Positions 11,983 to 26,109 are shown, counted from the first letter of the stretch. The stretch: 64,000 nucleotides of DNA from Epiperipatus broadwayi (GCA_028023455.1 JAQFVV010000001.1:20267611-20331610), one strand, 5' to 3'. The notes: generated by a model from the sequence alone, not told the origin. A program made the numbers and translations.

Positions 11983-12040
11983 CTCTCCATACAGTAGCTT
12001 CCCTCAGTGCAAACCAGAGTAATCAATGTATGCCTCTGAA
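11979..12040 (-). repeat. family B terminal fragment
   Basis: AAAACTCTCCATACAGTAG followed by CTCAGTGCAAACCAGAGTAATCAAT matches the left inverted arm of the 10.2 kb element. It is truncated immediately by the (TA)n tract on one side and by unrelated sequence on the other. Confidence 0.7.
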
Positions 12041-15000
12041 AAAAACAGATTGTGTAAGCCTGGAGAATTGTTATTGTGTGATGTTTGATGGTTTAATAAA
12101 TACGTATTTGGAAATTTTATTACAATAGGGCATGATGTAAATAATATAACCCTGTATAGGTTATCATCATATAATTTATATTAGGGAAACATTTATCAGT
12201 GAATCCTAATTAAAGAACAGATTATAAAATAAAATGTATCTTTAAAACTCAGACAAATTTGACATGTGAAAACCATGGGTTACAAAAATTACTTATAAGA
12301 AATGTTTATAGATTAATGTACCTCTTATTAGTCAATGATGAACTGTGATTTTTAAATATTTAAAATTTCTTTGACTTGACTATAAAATGCATGAGTTACA
12401 TAATTCCCTTCATCTTTGTTTTTGTATATCAAGAGATATATGCCATGTTATACTATGATAAAATTTGAATTATTTATGAATTTTTAATTAAATAACTTCA
12501 TTTAATTTCTCCTCCCTCTCAATTTATTATATTTTACAGAGAAAACAATGCATTAAACTTTTTTGATGGGAATAAAAATGAATTCTGAGATGAACTGAGT
12601 ATTAACAATTCTTTTCCAATTTCTAGCTATTAAACTGCATGCTTCTTTTATAAATATTCACTAAAGTTAGAAAACTTTATTTCCTCCAAAAAAAAAGCTT
12701 ACAAACTTTTCAATAGACATATTGCTCTATGTGTTTTACTACAAAGGTGATGATGGAAGATATTTTACTATGTGGTACTTTCAATAAATCATTTAATCAG
12801 AATTTCTCTTTGGAAGATGAAGTACCTACTTTGGCAGCAAAAAAATAAAGAAGAGTTAAGTGATCTTTATTTGTAGAAGTTAACAATATATTAGTTGATT
12901 TGTCCTGATGACTTGCTGAATAGTTATTCTCTGCCATTAAATATAATATAAGGGCAAGTAAATATAAGCAATGTTACCAAGTTTTCAGATCTGCTGTTTC
13001 TCATTACATATTAATATTCAATTTTACATTTTTTTTTGTTTACTATTCAATAAAAAAAAATTTGATAAAATTATTAATAAAACTTATATGCCCACTAAAA
13101 TTACATAATGTTTCAAATTGTGAATAGTCTGCATTTTGGGAGATAATAGTAGGAATTCTAGTGGATATTTTGGGATTTGGATATAAATCTGAGATAGCCC
13201 CATTTTCCAGTCATATTACTTGTAATGGATTTTAACATTTTTTTATCATAACTACATTTCAATAATAATAAAAAAATGTCAGATAATAAAAGTAAAGATT
13301 ATGACAAAATATACTAAAATTCAGTCTATTATAAATTAACACAACATAAATTTTAAATCTGCATATCATATACATATAGAAGTAATGGTTGATAAGGCAA
13401 TCATTAAGTTTACTGGACATAATACAATGTGACAACATAATTTCTCAAAACCAGTAAAGCAATATTTTAAGCAGTCAATGTGTGCTGATAGTACAATAAC
13501 TATGTATCCCATATGGAGTTATACATAGACAAGGATTCAAATGCAGATGCTTGCATAAGTCTATATTCATGTTCTGTACCAAGTTTTATTCATGTGTATA
13601 GTTAGCAAAAGAACTATAGGCTAAAAAGATATACCTTTGTGCAACTACATGCAACAAGAAAATGTATTCCAAATAGTATTACTGAACTACATAAAAATAT
13701 AAAATGAAAAAAGGAGAAACTCATTTTGTCATTGATAAAAATAGTTGTCTTCAATTTCTAGTTTGGATATTTAGAACTAAATATGATATCAGCTAAAACT
13801 ATGAAAAAGAAGCATCCATATCCATCCACTATAAAAATATACAACTGCTATATAAAGAATTGCAAATTATATTATTTATAATAGTTATTTATTATGTCAA
13901 ACATAGTATACTATATCTTATTATTATCGTTAATCACAAAAAGTTAAATAAAAATTCATTTTCTTTTACGTTTTCTTATTGTTTACTTGACTACGATTAA
14001 AGTTATATATTTAATTAATCATCACCATACTATTCTTTAGAAGACCCAGAATTAGTCCAATAAAATAATAAGATATATATATATTCCACGTATAGGCCTA
14101 ATTGTAATAGGATAATTAGATTAGTTATGGTTTCAAGATGAAAAGAAAGATGAAAGAAATCATTTAAATGATGATGATGAAGTATGCTATTTTACAAAGA
14201 TTAGGTATGTCTTAGATTTATTTAATATCATTTGATGATTAAAATTATGAGATCAATTACAGAAATTTAATATAAACAAGTACACAGCATAGCTAGTATA
14301 ACGTTTGATTTCTCACTAGGCTTACTGAAATTAGTTTCCATTGTGAAGAAATTTGTATTTATTTGTTATTTATCAACATATCTAAATGCATGCCTACCAA
14401 TAATCTGATATCATCTAGTATACAGAAACTCAAATGATTTTTTCCCATTGTTTTACTTAGTTATTCTAGACAAAATTTCAGCTACAATGTAACCAATACA
14501 ATAAGCTGAAAATGGATTGCACTTTACTTAATTAATATTCTAGCTGTTATAAAAATAGGGAATCAGACGTCTTTCATATTTATATAAGTGACTGTAAGAA
14601 TAGAGTATTACGTATTACATGAGTCTAATATAATTTTGCAAGATAATAAAATAAATATTTAAAAATATACATTCCAAAGGTCATAAAAGTACTCTAAGGA
14701 ATGCAAATATATTTATCAACAATCAATTAAAATGAATTTCTTTTAACGTCAATAATAGACATTTTCAGTTTTTATTAAAAGCGAAAAGTTTTAAATAATA
14801 ATTCCAAATACTTCCTAGTTTATAATTTAAAAATAGCAATGTTTGAAAGAAAAGAGCAGTTCTGATATTAAAAAACATAAGAAATCTGAGTTTCATATCA
14901 TTAACAATATATATCTGAGTCCTATAAAGAATTCAAGTTTCTGCACTTAAATTCTAAATTCATTTGATTTTCTTATGAATAAATTATAATAAAAGTTGTA

Positions 15001-16329
15001 ATCTAATGATTTTAAACTATGATTTAATTTAAAAAGAAATTTATCGAAAAAAAAAAAAAAAGTATTAATAAAACCAGAATATATTTCCTACTTTATGTTT
15101 TAATATATCTTTTTTTTTATTAATTTTACAATTTAATCATTAAATAAAGATATATAAACTGATTTAGATAGCAATAATATTCAAACAAAAATTATTACGC
15201 TTTAATAATAATAATAATGTAAAAACATCTTCCAAAAAAAAAAACAAATTTGCAGATACACATTGGATGAAAAATGATTATCTGTAATTATTGAATATAA
15301 ACGTCATCAAACATCAAACCAATTGATGACAATCATTCTTGATTTCCATCTAAGTCTAGTACTTTGATTAATTTTATTCATTATGTTTCTATCTGTATAA
15401 ATAATCTGACAAAGGTAGTTGTCATTATTAAATACTTTTAACTTATTATTATTATTCTTTACTTTTTTCTTATATTATAAACAATTGGAAACTAATTTCC
15501 TTATCTTTTTATTCTATTTTCTTTCTTATATACAAGACATCTTGCATCATTTTCTGAAGTTCTAAAATCTACTTTCCAAAAACAACACCACATAGAAAAT
15601 CTAGATAACTTTATCTTAGTTTCTTTCTCACTTTAATTAACAAAATATTTCAAGCAAAATGGCTGTAAATAGTTTGGAGATATGGAATCACACTATTTTA
15701 TAGCCTTATCAATGTTTTTGTTTTTTTGTTTTTTTTGGTGAAACTATATGAACTAAACACTACAGTTGAATTTTAATAAATATTTTAAGAAATCTTTGTC
15801 TTAATAATTAAATGTAATCTATTATATTATAATCTCTTTTGAATCCAGCCTAATTGCATTTCATCTAAAATTTTCTGTAAACATGTTATAATATTCTTTG
15901 TAAAAAATTTAAATAAAACTAATTAAAACCTGAAAAGTCTGTAATTTGTAACAACTTCTTTTTCACCATTTTGAAAGATCAATATCTATTTTTTTCAATG
16001 ACTATTAAATCTTAATCATTTAAACATTTAGTATAATGTTTTGCCTCTAATTTTTGTGAATCAAAAATATAAGAACATTATTATTTCAAGTTTCACATTT
16101 ATAATTATCATTAACAATATAATCAATGGCAATAAAATAAAGTTTAACCTCTCTATTAAATGAATTAAACTTATTAATAAAATTTGATTTTATAAATTTT
16201 TCAAACTCTTTTGTTCCCCCAAATCAAACTCATTTCCATTAGTACAATATCTAATTTATTCAAAATTCAGTCTTTTTTCTTTTTTTTTTTTTTTTGTATT
16301 TTCTTTGGTACTGGAATCAATAATTGAAA
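12041..16329. other. unassigned AT-rich stretch
   Basis: About 4.3 kb of AT-rich DNA with many A/T homopolymer runs. I found no coding similarity on either strand and no repeat shared with the rest of the window. Confidence 0.4.
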
Positions 16330-16884
16330 CAATATGACATTCTAAATGGAATTGCTGGGGATTTTATCTAGCATCAGTAGACTTTTTTTGTTTATGCTTT
16401 TATATGAATGTACTGTTGGGAATGCATTGTAGAATATAAAATAAACTTCAGCTGGTATGTGAAAAGTGGGATGTGATTTATGGCTATTCTACTCATAAAG
16501 CCATCCTCATCTAGTTGTGCTTTCACTAATAGGACTCTGGTAGCCAAATCACTCTCAATATAAGGAGTCTCCCTCTATCATGCCAATAGTCTCTTAGAAG
16601 AATGGATAAACTAATAGACATTAGATCTTTTTATGCTTAGGGAGAGAAATCTTTCCTGAAGGTTGATTAATCTTAGAATTGTCAATGGCATGAGGATATA
16701 GAAGGGAATGTGAAACTACTACATTAAAGATATTCAGATATCTCATGATAAGAAGTTGTAAAAAAATGAATAGAACTACTAGTTATTTCACTGATTATGG
16801 AATTCATTTACCAAAAAATGGCAAAAGTGAAAAAGGTAAGGCCACTCAGGTCACCAGCCTGTAAAATCCTCAGAAAATAGATTT
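16330..16884 (+). other. probable 5' leader of the following LINE relic
   Basis: More complex, G+C-richer sequence than its flank, ending directly at the first endonuclease-like codons at 16885. It contains blocks such as GGACTCTGGTAGCCAAATCA and CTCCCTCTATCATGCCAATA. A role as 5' untranslated region is inferred only from position and composition. Confidence 0.35.
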
Positions 16885-19800
16885 ATGATAGGTGATTGGA
16901 ATGTGAGATATTATGGAGGCATAGTAGGTTAGAAAAACTGAGTCAATAATAAAATATAAGATGGATGTTTTAAGTGTATGTGAGATTAGATAGATAATAG
17001 TAACTTTAAATTAGAAAAATTTTAATAGTTTTAAAAAAATTATGATGTCATTTATATTAAGATGTAGATAGGTAAACAGTATATTGAACACTTATCATGT
17101 GAATGAATGAATTTTAGTGATTGAGAAAAAAGCAAACCTAACAGATATGGTATTACCATAGTTATATTTTCCTACTAGTAGTTAGTAGTGCAGATGAAGT
17201 TGAAAGTATTTATGAAACATTAGAATTGTTAAAGCATCTCAATGATAAGAATAAAAGGTAATTTTAATACATCTGTGGGTGTACATAAAAATTCAAAATG
17301 TGTGGAGCAGATTTGGTTTAAGTAATATGAATTTTCAAGGTGAAAGATTGATTGAATTCTGTGTCAGTCTGAATTGGTGTAGATAGTAATCCATATTTAT
17401 TTTAGCAAAATGTAATATTAAATTTAAGAGGAAAATTACACCTGCTCAAAATAAATAGTTACAAGTTCATAACATAGCTAATAAATTTGATGAAACTATT
17501 ATATTAGATATTAAAATATGTGATGGAAGAATAATAATGCATGTAGCAGTTGTAACTAAAGTATTGGGAATATAATATTAATACTTAAAAAATCTATGGC
17601 TTAAGCAACATTGGACTTAATTTAAAAAAATGAAGTTAGATACAAATACTATGATCAGTATAAATATAATAAGTGAAAAAATTGAAAACATATATGTTGG
17701 AAAGATTAAATGACTTTATGAAAAAATCAAAATGTTGAATTATAAATTAGTATATAAAAAAATTAAAATGTTGAATTATAAATAGGGACAACATTTACTA
17801 ATATTGTTAAGAATAAGGGGGAAAAAATACTTTTAAAAAGCAAGAAAGTGTGTAATCATTGGAAAAAGTATATTGGAGATTTGTATAAAGAAGAAAAAAT
17901 AATAAATATAAAATATGAGAGATTATATAGAGGATAAAAATATGGTTAATGAGAATAAGAAAGAACCTGCAATAACAAGAGAAGAATTTGATTATGCTCT
18001 TTCAAAGATAAAAAAATAATAATGACATCTGTATTCCAATTGACCTTTTAAAAAATTGTAGTAATATGTCATAAAAAGTAAATTATTTGGTATGAATCAG
18101 TATATTATGAAAAGGGTATAATAGCATCTGATTTTATCACTCAAAAACTATTGCATTTCCAAAAAAAATAATGCAAATGATTCCAAAAATTGGAACACAA
18201 AAAAAGTTAGATGAGAATTTGGATGCATATCAATATCATTTTAGATTTGGAAAAGAAATTAGAGAAGTAATAAAGTCATTAAGAATGATTTTACAAAGAA
18301 GACAGATAATGAATAGGAAGTCTTAAGTGGCTTTTATTGACTTGGAGAAGACTTGACAAAATGGATTGGAAATTATTGCTAAAATGATGAAGAATGTAGG
18401 CCTTGGGTGAAAAAATAGACAATTAATTTTAAATTTATATAAATATCAAAATACAAAAATAGTCAGAAATAGCTGCAAAACTAATAATGCTAACATAATA
18501 AGAGGTACAAACAAAGACTGTCCATTGTTGCTCTGCTTATTCAATTTATTTATTGAGAACAAAATAAGGATTATGTAAAAAAAACTAAAGGAATTAAAAT
18601 TAATAGTTGCATATTCATTATTTTCATTATGCAGATGATAGAGCATTATTTGCATACTCGGAAAAAGAAATTATATTGAATATGCTTATAGATTCTTTTA
18701 AACTAACAATAAATGATTATAGTTAGACACAAGATAAAAAGACTAACTGATATGTAAAAAATAAAAAACAAGTTAAGGAATTTTTTTATCTGGGAAATAT
18801 CATTTGAGATAGCAATGATGTCTTATAGAGATTAAAGAAAAATAATGGGTATTTGGGAGTTTTCTGGTAAACCAAAATGTCAGCCTATATTTTTTGATAA
18901 ATCTACAGTTTCAAGGGCTTCCAAAAATGTTTTGAAAAAATTGCCTGCTAGGAAATCTAATTAATATTTCCATTTTATTCATTGTGGTAAAATCAACTAC
19001 AATATTTACAGTTCTTTTTCTTTTTGTTTTAGGATTAATTTATTAACAGAAAAATGGAAAAAAAATATATAATATTTACACTTTATTCATGTTGCTGGTA
19101 TGCAATCATATCATGACCATTAACATACTTTTCAGGAAGGCAGGATCCCATATGTTTGGAAATTGTCCATTGCATCAAGATCAGTGACAGGATAGTCCCA
19201 ATTTTTTATCATTATGACAATTTAACAAAAAAATTGCTGACAATAAAAAACAGGTTGAATTGAACCAAAATACAACAATATTAAAAGCATATTATCATTT
19301 CTCACATTATAATGCAGGTAAAAAAAAATGAAATAAACTTCTTAATAAAATTTATTGGAATTTATTCCCTTTTTTTTTTTAATAATTGATTTATTAATTT
19401 TGCTTTAATTTAAAAACTAATACATCTTCAGTAGATTCTAAGCCCTCAAAAGTATATATTTATCAAAAATACAGGCTGCCATCTTGGTTTACTGGAAAAC
19501 TCACAAGTATTAAATAATATTAGCAGAACATTTTCTCAAAGAAAAAACATTACTAGTAAATAAAAATATCAATACAAAAAATTGAATGAAATTTATTAAA
19601 ACTTTCATTTTGAATATATTGACATATGGTTGTAAGGTATGGCCTTAAAAAAACAAGAGAAAAACAGAAATAAAAATGTGCTTTAAAGAAAATTAGTGAG
19701 AATAAGTTGGATTAAAAAAAGACTAATGATCAAATATTAAGAGAACTTGGGGTGAAAAGGGACCTACTGAATACATTAAATGAAGAAAAGATTGAGTTTT

Positions 19801-20030
19801 TTTTACTCATATTTTATGACATGATAGGTTTTTATAAAATATTTTGAAAGACAACATTTTAGAAGAGAGATTGAGAGGCAGATGAAGAACATCCTATCTT
19901 AAAATATGATCAATAAAATTGAATATTTTTCATATGCAGACATTAAATGAATTGCTGGAAATAGAACAATTTAGCTGCAACAAAACAACAAGGCATTAAC
20001 TTTAGAAGTCAATGATAATGATAGATAATT
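16885..20030 (+). pseudogene. RTE-like non-LTR retrotransposon ORF (endonuclease-RT), decayed and interrupted
   Basis: The ORF can be traced through many stops and frameshifts. From 16885 it begins MIGDWNVRYYGG, matching the APE endonuclease start (GTWNVRTL in the family). Weak endonuclease blocks follow near 17190-17360 (SADEVESIYETLE, then MGDFN-like sequence lost). RT blocks include NENKKEPAITREEFDYAL near 17943, VAFIDLEKT near 18327 (motif A, aspartate kept) and FHYADDRALFAY near 18622 (motif C, YADD at 18628-18639). The C-terminal part resumes after an insertion: LTYGCKVWPL near 19617 (family YGSETWTL) and SYADIK near 19935, ending about 20030. A 646-bp element with terminal inverted repeats at 18857-19502 splits the body. 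More decayed than the copy at 49 kb and belongs to another subfamily. Clade is by resemblance of the C-terminus to RTE/BovB-type LINEs. Confidence 0.75.
18857..19502. mobile_element. 646-bp element with about 65-bp terminal inverted repeats, inserted in the LINE
   Basis: The left end GAGTTTTCTGGTAAACCAAA and right end reverse complement GAGTTTTCCAGTAAACCAAG continue as matching arms through CAGCCT, TTTTTGATAAAT and AGGGCTT. LINE sequence flanks both ends in the same orientation, so this is an insertion. I could not read a clean target-site duplication. A minus-strand frame around 19200-19080 is short and unassigned. It is either a nonautonomous DNA transposon or a strongly deleted one; superfamily not determined. 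Confidence 0.75.
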
Positions 20031-23000
20031 TGAATATTTAATGATTTCCTTCATCAAGTTTCTTCTGTCTGTGCTTCTATATGTATGTATAATAGACTTC
20101 ATGTTTAACAGTACATATTCTAGTGAATTCAAGCTTCTTTCTCTGCTGGCATACATGTAAATAAGCCAGAATCCTCTATATACTGCCTTCTAAAAATATT
20201 TTAACTATCAGAAGAAACAACACAATTGCTTACAGTTTTTAATTTACATTTAAATTCTATACTGTTTGAACTTCAGATACTGGAAGTAGTTGTTGCATAT
20301 GAATGGTCCATGAGTCATAACATATCTGGATCTCCAGCCATTCCAAATTAAATATACCAAATCTTTTACTTAATTGGTTCCCTGTTTATAGCTTTTTGTA
20401 GCACTATATAATGGCACATTGAACACTTTGGCTTAATTTTGTGGATATCTGTGGCATGCATTTGCCAGATTTGTATTCATTTAATAGTGAAAACTGAAAC
20501 TAGTTTGTATTAATTTAGTATTTTAAAAAGAAGTCTATAGATCTCAGTAGCATACAGAAAACTTAATACAAATGAGCTAAAAATGATAGTAATTGATAAC
20601 TTCTATTTGGACCATGACAGCAACCTTGTGAGAGATTTTAAGAGATCTCATTTTTTGCTTGATATTTGAAGAAAATTATATATGTTGTTCACGATTTCTT
20701 TATATATTTATGATTATTTTTCCAAAAGATTTGCAAAGTATTTATTTTAAGACAAAAATATTCATGACTACACTGAGATTTTATTCAAAAATGTTTGTTT
20801 AAAGAAAGTAATAACAGTGAGTATAAAGTTGTAATTACTTGAAAAAGAAATGTCTCCATAATCTCTGTAGCATTTATTTCTATCATTTTTTAATAATTAT
20901 TGAACAGCATTTTATTGCTTCATAAAAATGGAGTTAATTTTTTTCATTATTGCTCTAATTATGAATTTCAGTAGTTGTTTTTTTTTTTTTTTATTTTGCA
21001 TAGTTTATTTTAAGAATGCTTCATTTGTAAACTTATATTTAGAACAAACAAAGTAAAGATAATGGGAATACAGTGCAAAATTAAGATTGAATCATTAAAA
21101 TAAAAAGTAAGAAATATAACCCATATGGTTGTTTAGAGACTATCAAAAAATGTGATAAATACTTAGAAAAGAAATTAAACTCTCCCTCACTATTCATAGT
21201 CATACTGGGAATGTACAAGTTGAATGTTTTGCTTTGTTAATCAAAAAAATCAGCAGTCCTAATTATTATAAAGCATCTAAATAGAGAGAATGAATATGCA
21301 TAAGTAGGAAAATCCAATCACTAAAAATATTTCAAAATAATGGATACAATATTGAATAATTTAATTATTTAGGGAAATGGAGTAATAATTTAAAAAATCA
21401 TCAGAAAACTTATGAATTACTTTAACATTTGCAAACAATCTGTCATGATTCTAATTTCTTCTTTAATTATTGTTTAACACTTATGTTTTACATATCTAGA
21501 ATGATAAATGAAGGAAGATATGTTTACATCAATGCTATTTAATATGCTAATACACATTTGTTTTGCATTTTTAAGTATTTCTTTAGTTTAATGAAATCCT
21601 AATTATAATAACTGCATAGTCTGTATGTCTAAAACAGCATGCAATAGTGATTACATTTTGAACAATCAATTTGAATATATTATTAGTCATCTTGATGGAA
21701 GAATAATATATAAGTTAGGTGAGAAGATAAAAATACATTTAATAAATTAAAAAGGAGGAAAAAACTCATTAATGGATATAATTTATGTCAATTTTGGTTA
21801 TTCAATTAAAATAAGTTTAAGTAAAATAACCTATATGAATCAGCTTTCCATCATTTCCAGATTTCTCTCTAATCTGATGATGTTTAGCACAATAATGATG
21901 AGTATATCTCAGAAAAAAAGGATATTCAAACTCAAATCCTTAAGTTATGAACCAATTGATCAAAACTCTGAATTAAAATAATCAAGCTCAAACCTTAACT
22001 TGATTAATCAATTGATTCAAAATTCTGAATTTAAAATAATTTAAGTCTTCTGGTCATAATGACTGACCACTAATAGTTATTAATTGTGTCTAAAAATATT
22101 TGATCAGCAGCAAACTCTTACAATATACATTGTAATCATATATTTAATCCTTTGGTTTAGATATATGTTTTAAAGTATTCAAATTTTTTTTTAATTATAT
22201 AAAATTAGAATAAGTAAATTTCTTTATCTGTGGTATCATAATAAAATCTTAAATTATATGCTTCAATAGTATGAGTTAAAGTAATTCATTTAACTTAATT
22301 AATTAGTAATTCTTTAAAAAATTACCTTAAATTGTTTAATATTTACTCGAAATAATAAAATTGATTAGTTAATGTAGTTAGAATGTTTTGCAGTTAATTT
22401 TTTAAAATAAATAATTTTAAAAATAAGTCATGATTTATTAAATACTAATTTATATTAAAGTATTTAGAATTTGGATTTTAAAATAATATGTATAACTGAC
22501 TGAGATTAGCACTAATTTGTAATTGATTTTAAAATATCAGTCAATTTATTTTCATTGTATTAAAAAATGGTTATATTAATGTGGTGTAGTCTTTAGAGGA
22601 TGCAAGTGAAATATTAAAAGTTAAAAAGACCTATTAAAAGTAATAAGTGTCTTTTAAAAAATTGAGTACAGTCAATCAATTTTAAAATTATTTTAAAAAA
22701 TAAGATTTTAAATAATGCAAGAAAAGGAGAACAGAAAGAGTATTTGAATAAAAAAAGAATGTTTAATTTAAAAAATCAGTTAATAATTTTATTAAATAAT
22801 TGATTTGATAATTATTTAGAGTTGATAAAAATTGTTAACTAATAAGTTCATTTATCGTCTAAATGATCACATGACAAATTGTCTGGATTTAAAGTACAGA
22901 GTTCAAGGTTAGATCAATTAAAAGTTAATATTGACTATTAATTCAAATATTATAATACAGACCTGTAACTCACTGGTTTAATAAAGATTGCAATGCAGCA

Positions 23001-24639
23001 TTAATTTTGGTGCATGGATGGAAAAAAAGCAAACACACACTAGTATAAATATAGACACAATTAAAAAATTTAAACACTTCTACTTCTTCACTCTTCATTT
23101 CATTTAAATTTTAATTATATTTCAGTTTTGAAGTGAACTGTTTGGTCTTTATTTGACTATTTATTTTAAGTCAATGTTAAAGTTTAAAGTTTTATTGATT
23201 ATCATCTTCATAATAAAGAACCAGTAAATTAACCACCCAGTGTTTCTTGTAAAAGCAAAGATTCAACTGGATTATTAAATAACAATTCTAAAGGATACTA
23301 AAAAAATTTTAATATTTTTTTAAAGAACCTAAAGAAAAAATCACATAAGGAAAAGTGTACATTATTTCATTGTTATAATATTAGTTAAATTCTGAACTTT
23401 GCTATAAAACTATCTCTGACATGTTTTAGCTAATTTTTAATTAGTTATAAATATTAATTATTTGCTATTAAAATAATCAATCTATTTATGTCAAACTTAT
23501 ATAGAAAGATGAATTCCTATAAAATTAGTAAATTTATAAAAAAAATAAGCATTGACAATTATTTAAAATTATCTTACAAAATAATAATAAAAGATGAATG
23601 TGTGAAAACTAAATTTCTAATTATCATAATGAAAGACTATAACCAGTTTGTTTGTATTAAAAGAATATAACTATTCATCTCAAATTTATATTTAAATGTT
23701 TTGCTTTTAAATTTCTGACTGTTTCGAGTATATTATGATTATACTTAAAAAGGAATAAATATAATTTAAGTTTACTACAGTTGACTTATAATAAAACTTC
23801 ATAAAGAGCAATTTTAAATCAAAAATTATTCTGTTCATTACTCCTCTGATTTTTATTACTATTTAAAAACTATGTTTTTGAAAGAAACTGTCATTAAAAT
23901 AATTTGCCATCAGCTCCTGTTATTTTATGTGTGAAAACTTTAACTCAAAAATATTTCTGTATATATGTATCTGCTCTATTTAATAAAGGACTGTGTATGT
24001 ATTCATATATCACTTCAATAAAAGAACAAAAGAACTGAAAACAGATAGTGTGCTTTATACAAAGGAAATGAACTGTTAGTCTCTTAAATGTTATTATAGT
24101 TATTGTGTATTTTTTTTTTTACTTTAGAATTATGATTATTATTAATTATTATATTATAAATATGTTTGTATGAGCTGTGTTCCAAAAGTGAAATTGGTAA
24201 GATATACAGTAGTTTTTATTTTATATGTTGGTTTTATTATTCTGGAGTTGTTCTATATGAGTATTTAAAATTATAAATGATTGCACCCAAAAATATAACA
24301 GCCTTTCATATATTTATGATGAGTATTTTATAAATAAAAGTATTATAAATATCAGTATGTATATAATAATTTTAAATAGTTCATACATAGTGTTGGTACC
24401 ATTATTCAATAACAGGTTTGTAGGTATACATATAATCTTAAACCAAGTGAATGAATTATGACCCTTTATATGAACAATTATTCATGTGTTTATTATTATT
24501 ATTAGTGCTTGGTAGTATTTTTGAGGCAATGGATGTTATATTACTTTTAAGTATATTTAATCACTCTATGATAGAGAGTATAACTCATTCATTAATTGGC
24601 ACCACTTGTACATAATACCAGGTGTTTAAACATATTTTT
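20031..24639. other. unassigned AT-rich stretch
   Basis: Extremely AT-rich DNA. A small direct duplication (GAACCAATTGATC then CAATTGATTCAAAATTCTGAAT) lies at 21950-22035. Short open frames at 21772-21981 and 23488-23670 are lysine/isoleucine rich and unrecognised. Confidence 0.4.
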
Positions 24640-24649
24640 TAAAGTGTCA

Positions 24650-24740
24650 TAGCATTGGCCGGGACCCGAACCCGCAACCCGGGCAACTACCAGGCAGTCA
24701 CACTGACCTCTCGACCCTTTATCCACTATACCTAGAATTT
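24650..24740 (-). repeat. tRNA-derived SINE head (or tRNA pseudogene)
   Basis: Read on the minus strand, GGTATAGTGGATAAAGG resembles an A box, and about 45 nt later GCGGGTTCGGGTCCCGG contains a B box with a T-arm of four pairs around TTCGGGT. This is the only G+C-rich island in several kb. No seven-pair acceptor stem closes around it, so a functional tRNA is unlikely. The element's tail cannot be delimited. Confidence 0.65.
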
Positions 24741-24744
24741 AGGC

Positions 24745-25222
24745 TAGGATATATTTTGGTGTATATTCACAGGAATGTTCAGCTTTACAATTTATTATTA
24801 TCTCCACTACAATTTTTTTAGCTTCAAATATATGATTATTGTCAAGCATCATTATTTCTTCACTCTAACATAGATATTGTTAATGTTATAAGAGTTTTTA
24901 TATTGCAAAATATTGGTTGCTATTGTATTAATATTTTTTAAGTGTCTCCACACTAATTTTTTAATACTATTTTTGATTAAGTAAAGTGTATAATATGTCA
25001 TAGTAAACTGGACAAAGGCATAGAGGTATATTGTTTTACATAATAGACGCTGGATTTTAAATCAAAAATGTACTTTGTGAATAAGAAAACTATTGGGTAG
25101 TAGATATTACTTATATGATAAAATTGTAAAAATGATTTTAAGAAATGTACACCAATGTATTAATTAATAATATTTGAAAATTATAGATAATAAATTTTAA
25201 AAAAATAATAATAATTATTAAT
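24745..25222. other. unassigned AT-rich stretch
   Basis: No recognised gene or repeat. Confidence 0.4.
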
Positions 25223-26060
25223 ACATTTAAAATCAGCCTTTCCAAGCTATTGCACATGCGCTTTTTAAGAGTGTTAATAATAAATGAATACTTTCACTCC
25301 CAACACGAGATATAGTATTTAAGAAAAAATAAAATGAATCCACTTATTCTTTCCAACCCAAATGCTTATATATGGGCAAATCTTAAGTACTGGAAGTGAA
25401 AGCATGAGGATAGACCACTAACTTTAAATTACTGTTTATGATATCTGAATGAGTGACATTGGTGAAATTATCTAGAATTTATTAAACGTCACTCTCAAAT
25501 GAAACTTCAACATATGTAAGTAAGTAAGCATTTATTTATATAGCGCTATGTTTATATTTGTAATACATTTAAAATCAGCCTTTCCAAGCTATTGTGCATG
25601 CGCTTTTTACAAGTGTTAATAATAAATGAATACTTTCACTCCCAACACAAGATATAGTATTTAAGAAAGAATAAAATGAAAAAACGCATGCACAATAGCT
25701 CGGAAAGACTGATTTTAAAAGTATTACAATTATAAACATAGTGCTATATAAATAAATGCTTACTTACATATGTTTAAGCTTCATTTGAAAGTGACGTTTA
25801 GTAAATTCTAGATAATTTAGCCGACGTCACCCATTCAGATATCATAAACAGTAATCTAAAGTGAGTGGTCCATCCTCACGCTTTCACTTCCAGTACTTAA
25901 GATTTGCCCATATATAAGCATTTGGGTTGGAAAAAATAAATTGATTCATTTTATCCTTTATTAAATACTATATCTCATGTTGGGAGTGAAAGTATTCATT
26001 TATTATTAACACTCGTAAAAAGTGCATGCACAATAGCTTGTAAAGGCCGATTTTAAATGT
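25223..26060. mobile_element. palindromic MITE-like element (outer), interrupted by an inner hairpin
   Basis: The left arm 25223-25520 and right arm about 25765-26060 are reverse complements over most of their length (for example TTTAAAATCAGCCTTTCCAA on the left, TATATATGGGCAAATCTTAAG in mid-arm, and the inverted forms on the right). Between the arms lies the inner element 25521-25767. Related to the 458-bp palindrome at 48.3 kb, with which it shares the CCCAAA-TTATATATGGGC-type segment. No coding potential. Confidence 0.85.
25521..25767. mobile_element. inner hairpin element nested in the 25.2-26.1 kb palindrome
   Basis: Bounded by TAAGTAAGCATTTATTTATA and its inverted copy ending TGCTTACTTA. 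Its arms continue with TAGCGCTATG and the same CAGCCTTTCCAAGC segment as the outer element, so inner and outer belong to one family. The 45 bp after the outer right arm (26061-26105) repeats the inner element's right end. Confidence 0.8.
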
Positions 26061-26109
26061 ATTACAATTATAAACATAGTGCTATATAAATAAATGCTTA
26101 CTTAATAAT

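Noticed and set aside
11841-12128. Overlapping open frames on both strands at 11.8-12.1 kb
   Set aside because: They consist mainly of (TA)n read as Tyr-Ile repeats; no coding signal outside the microsatellite.
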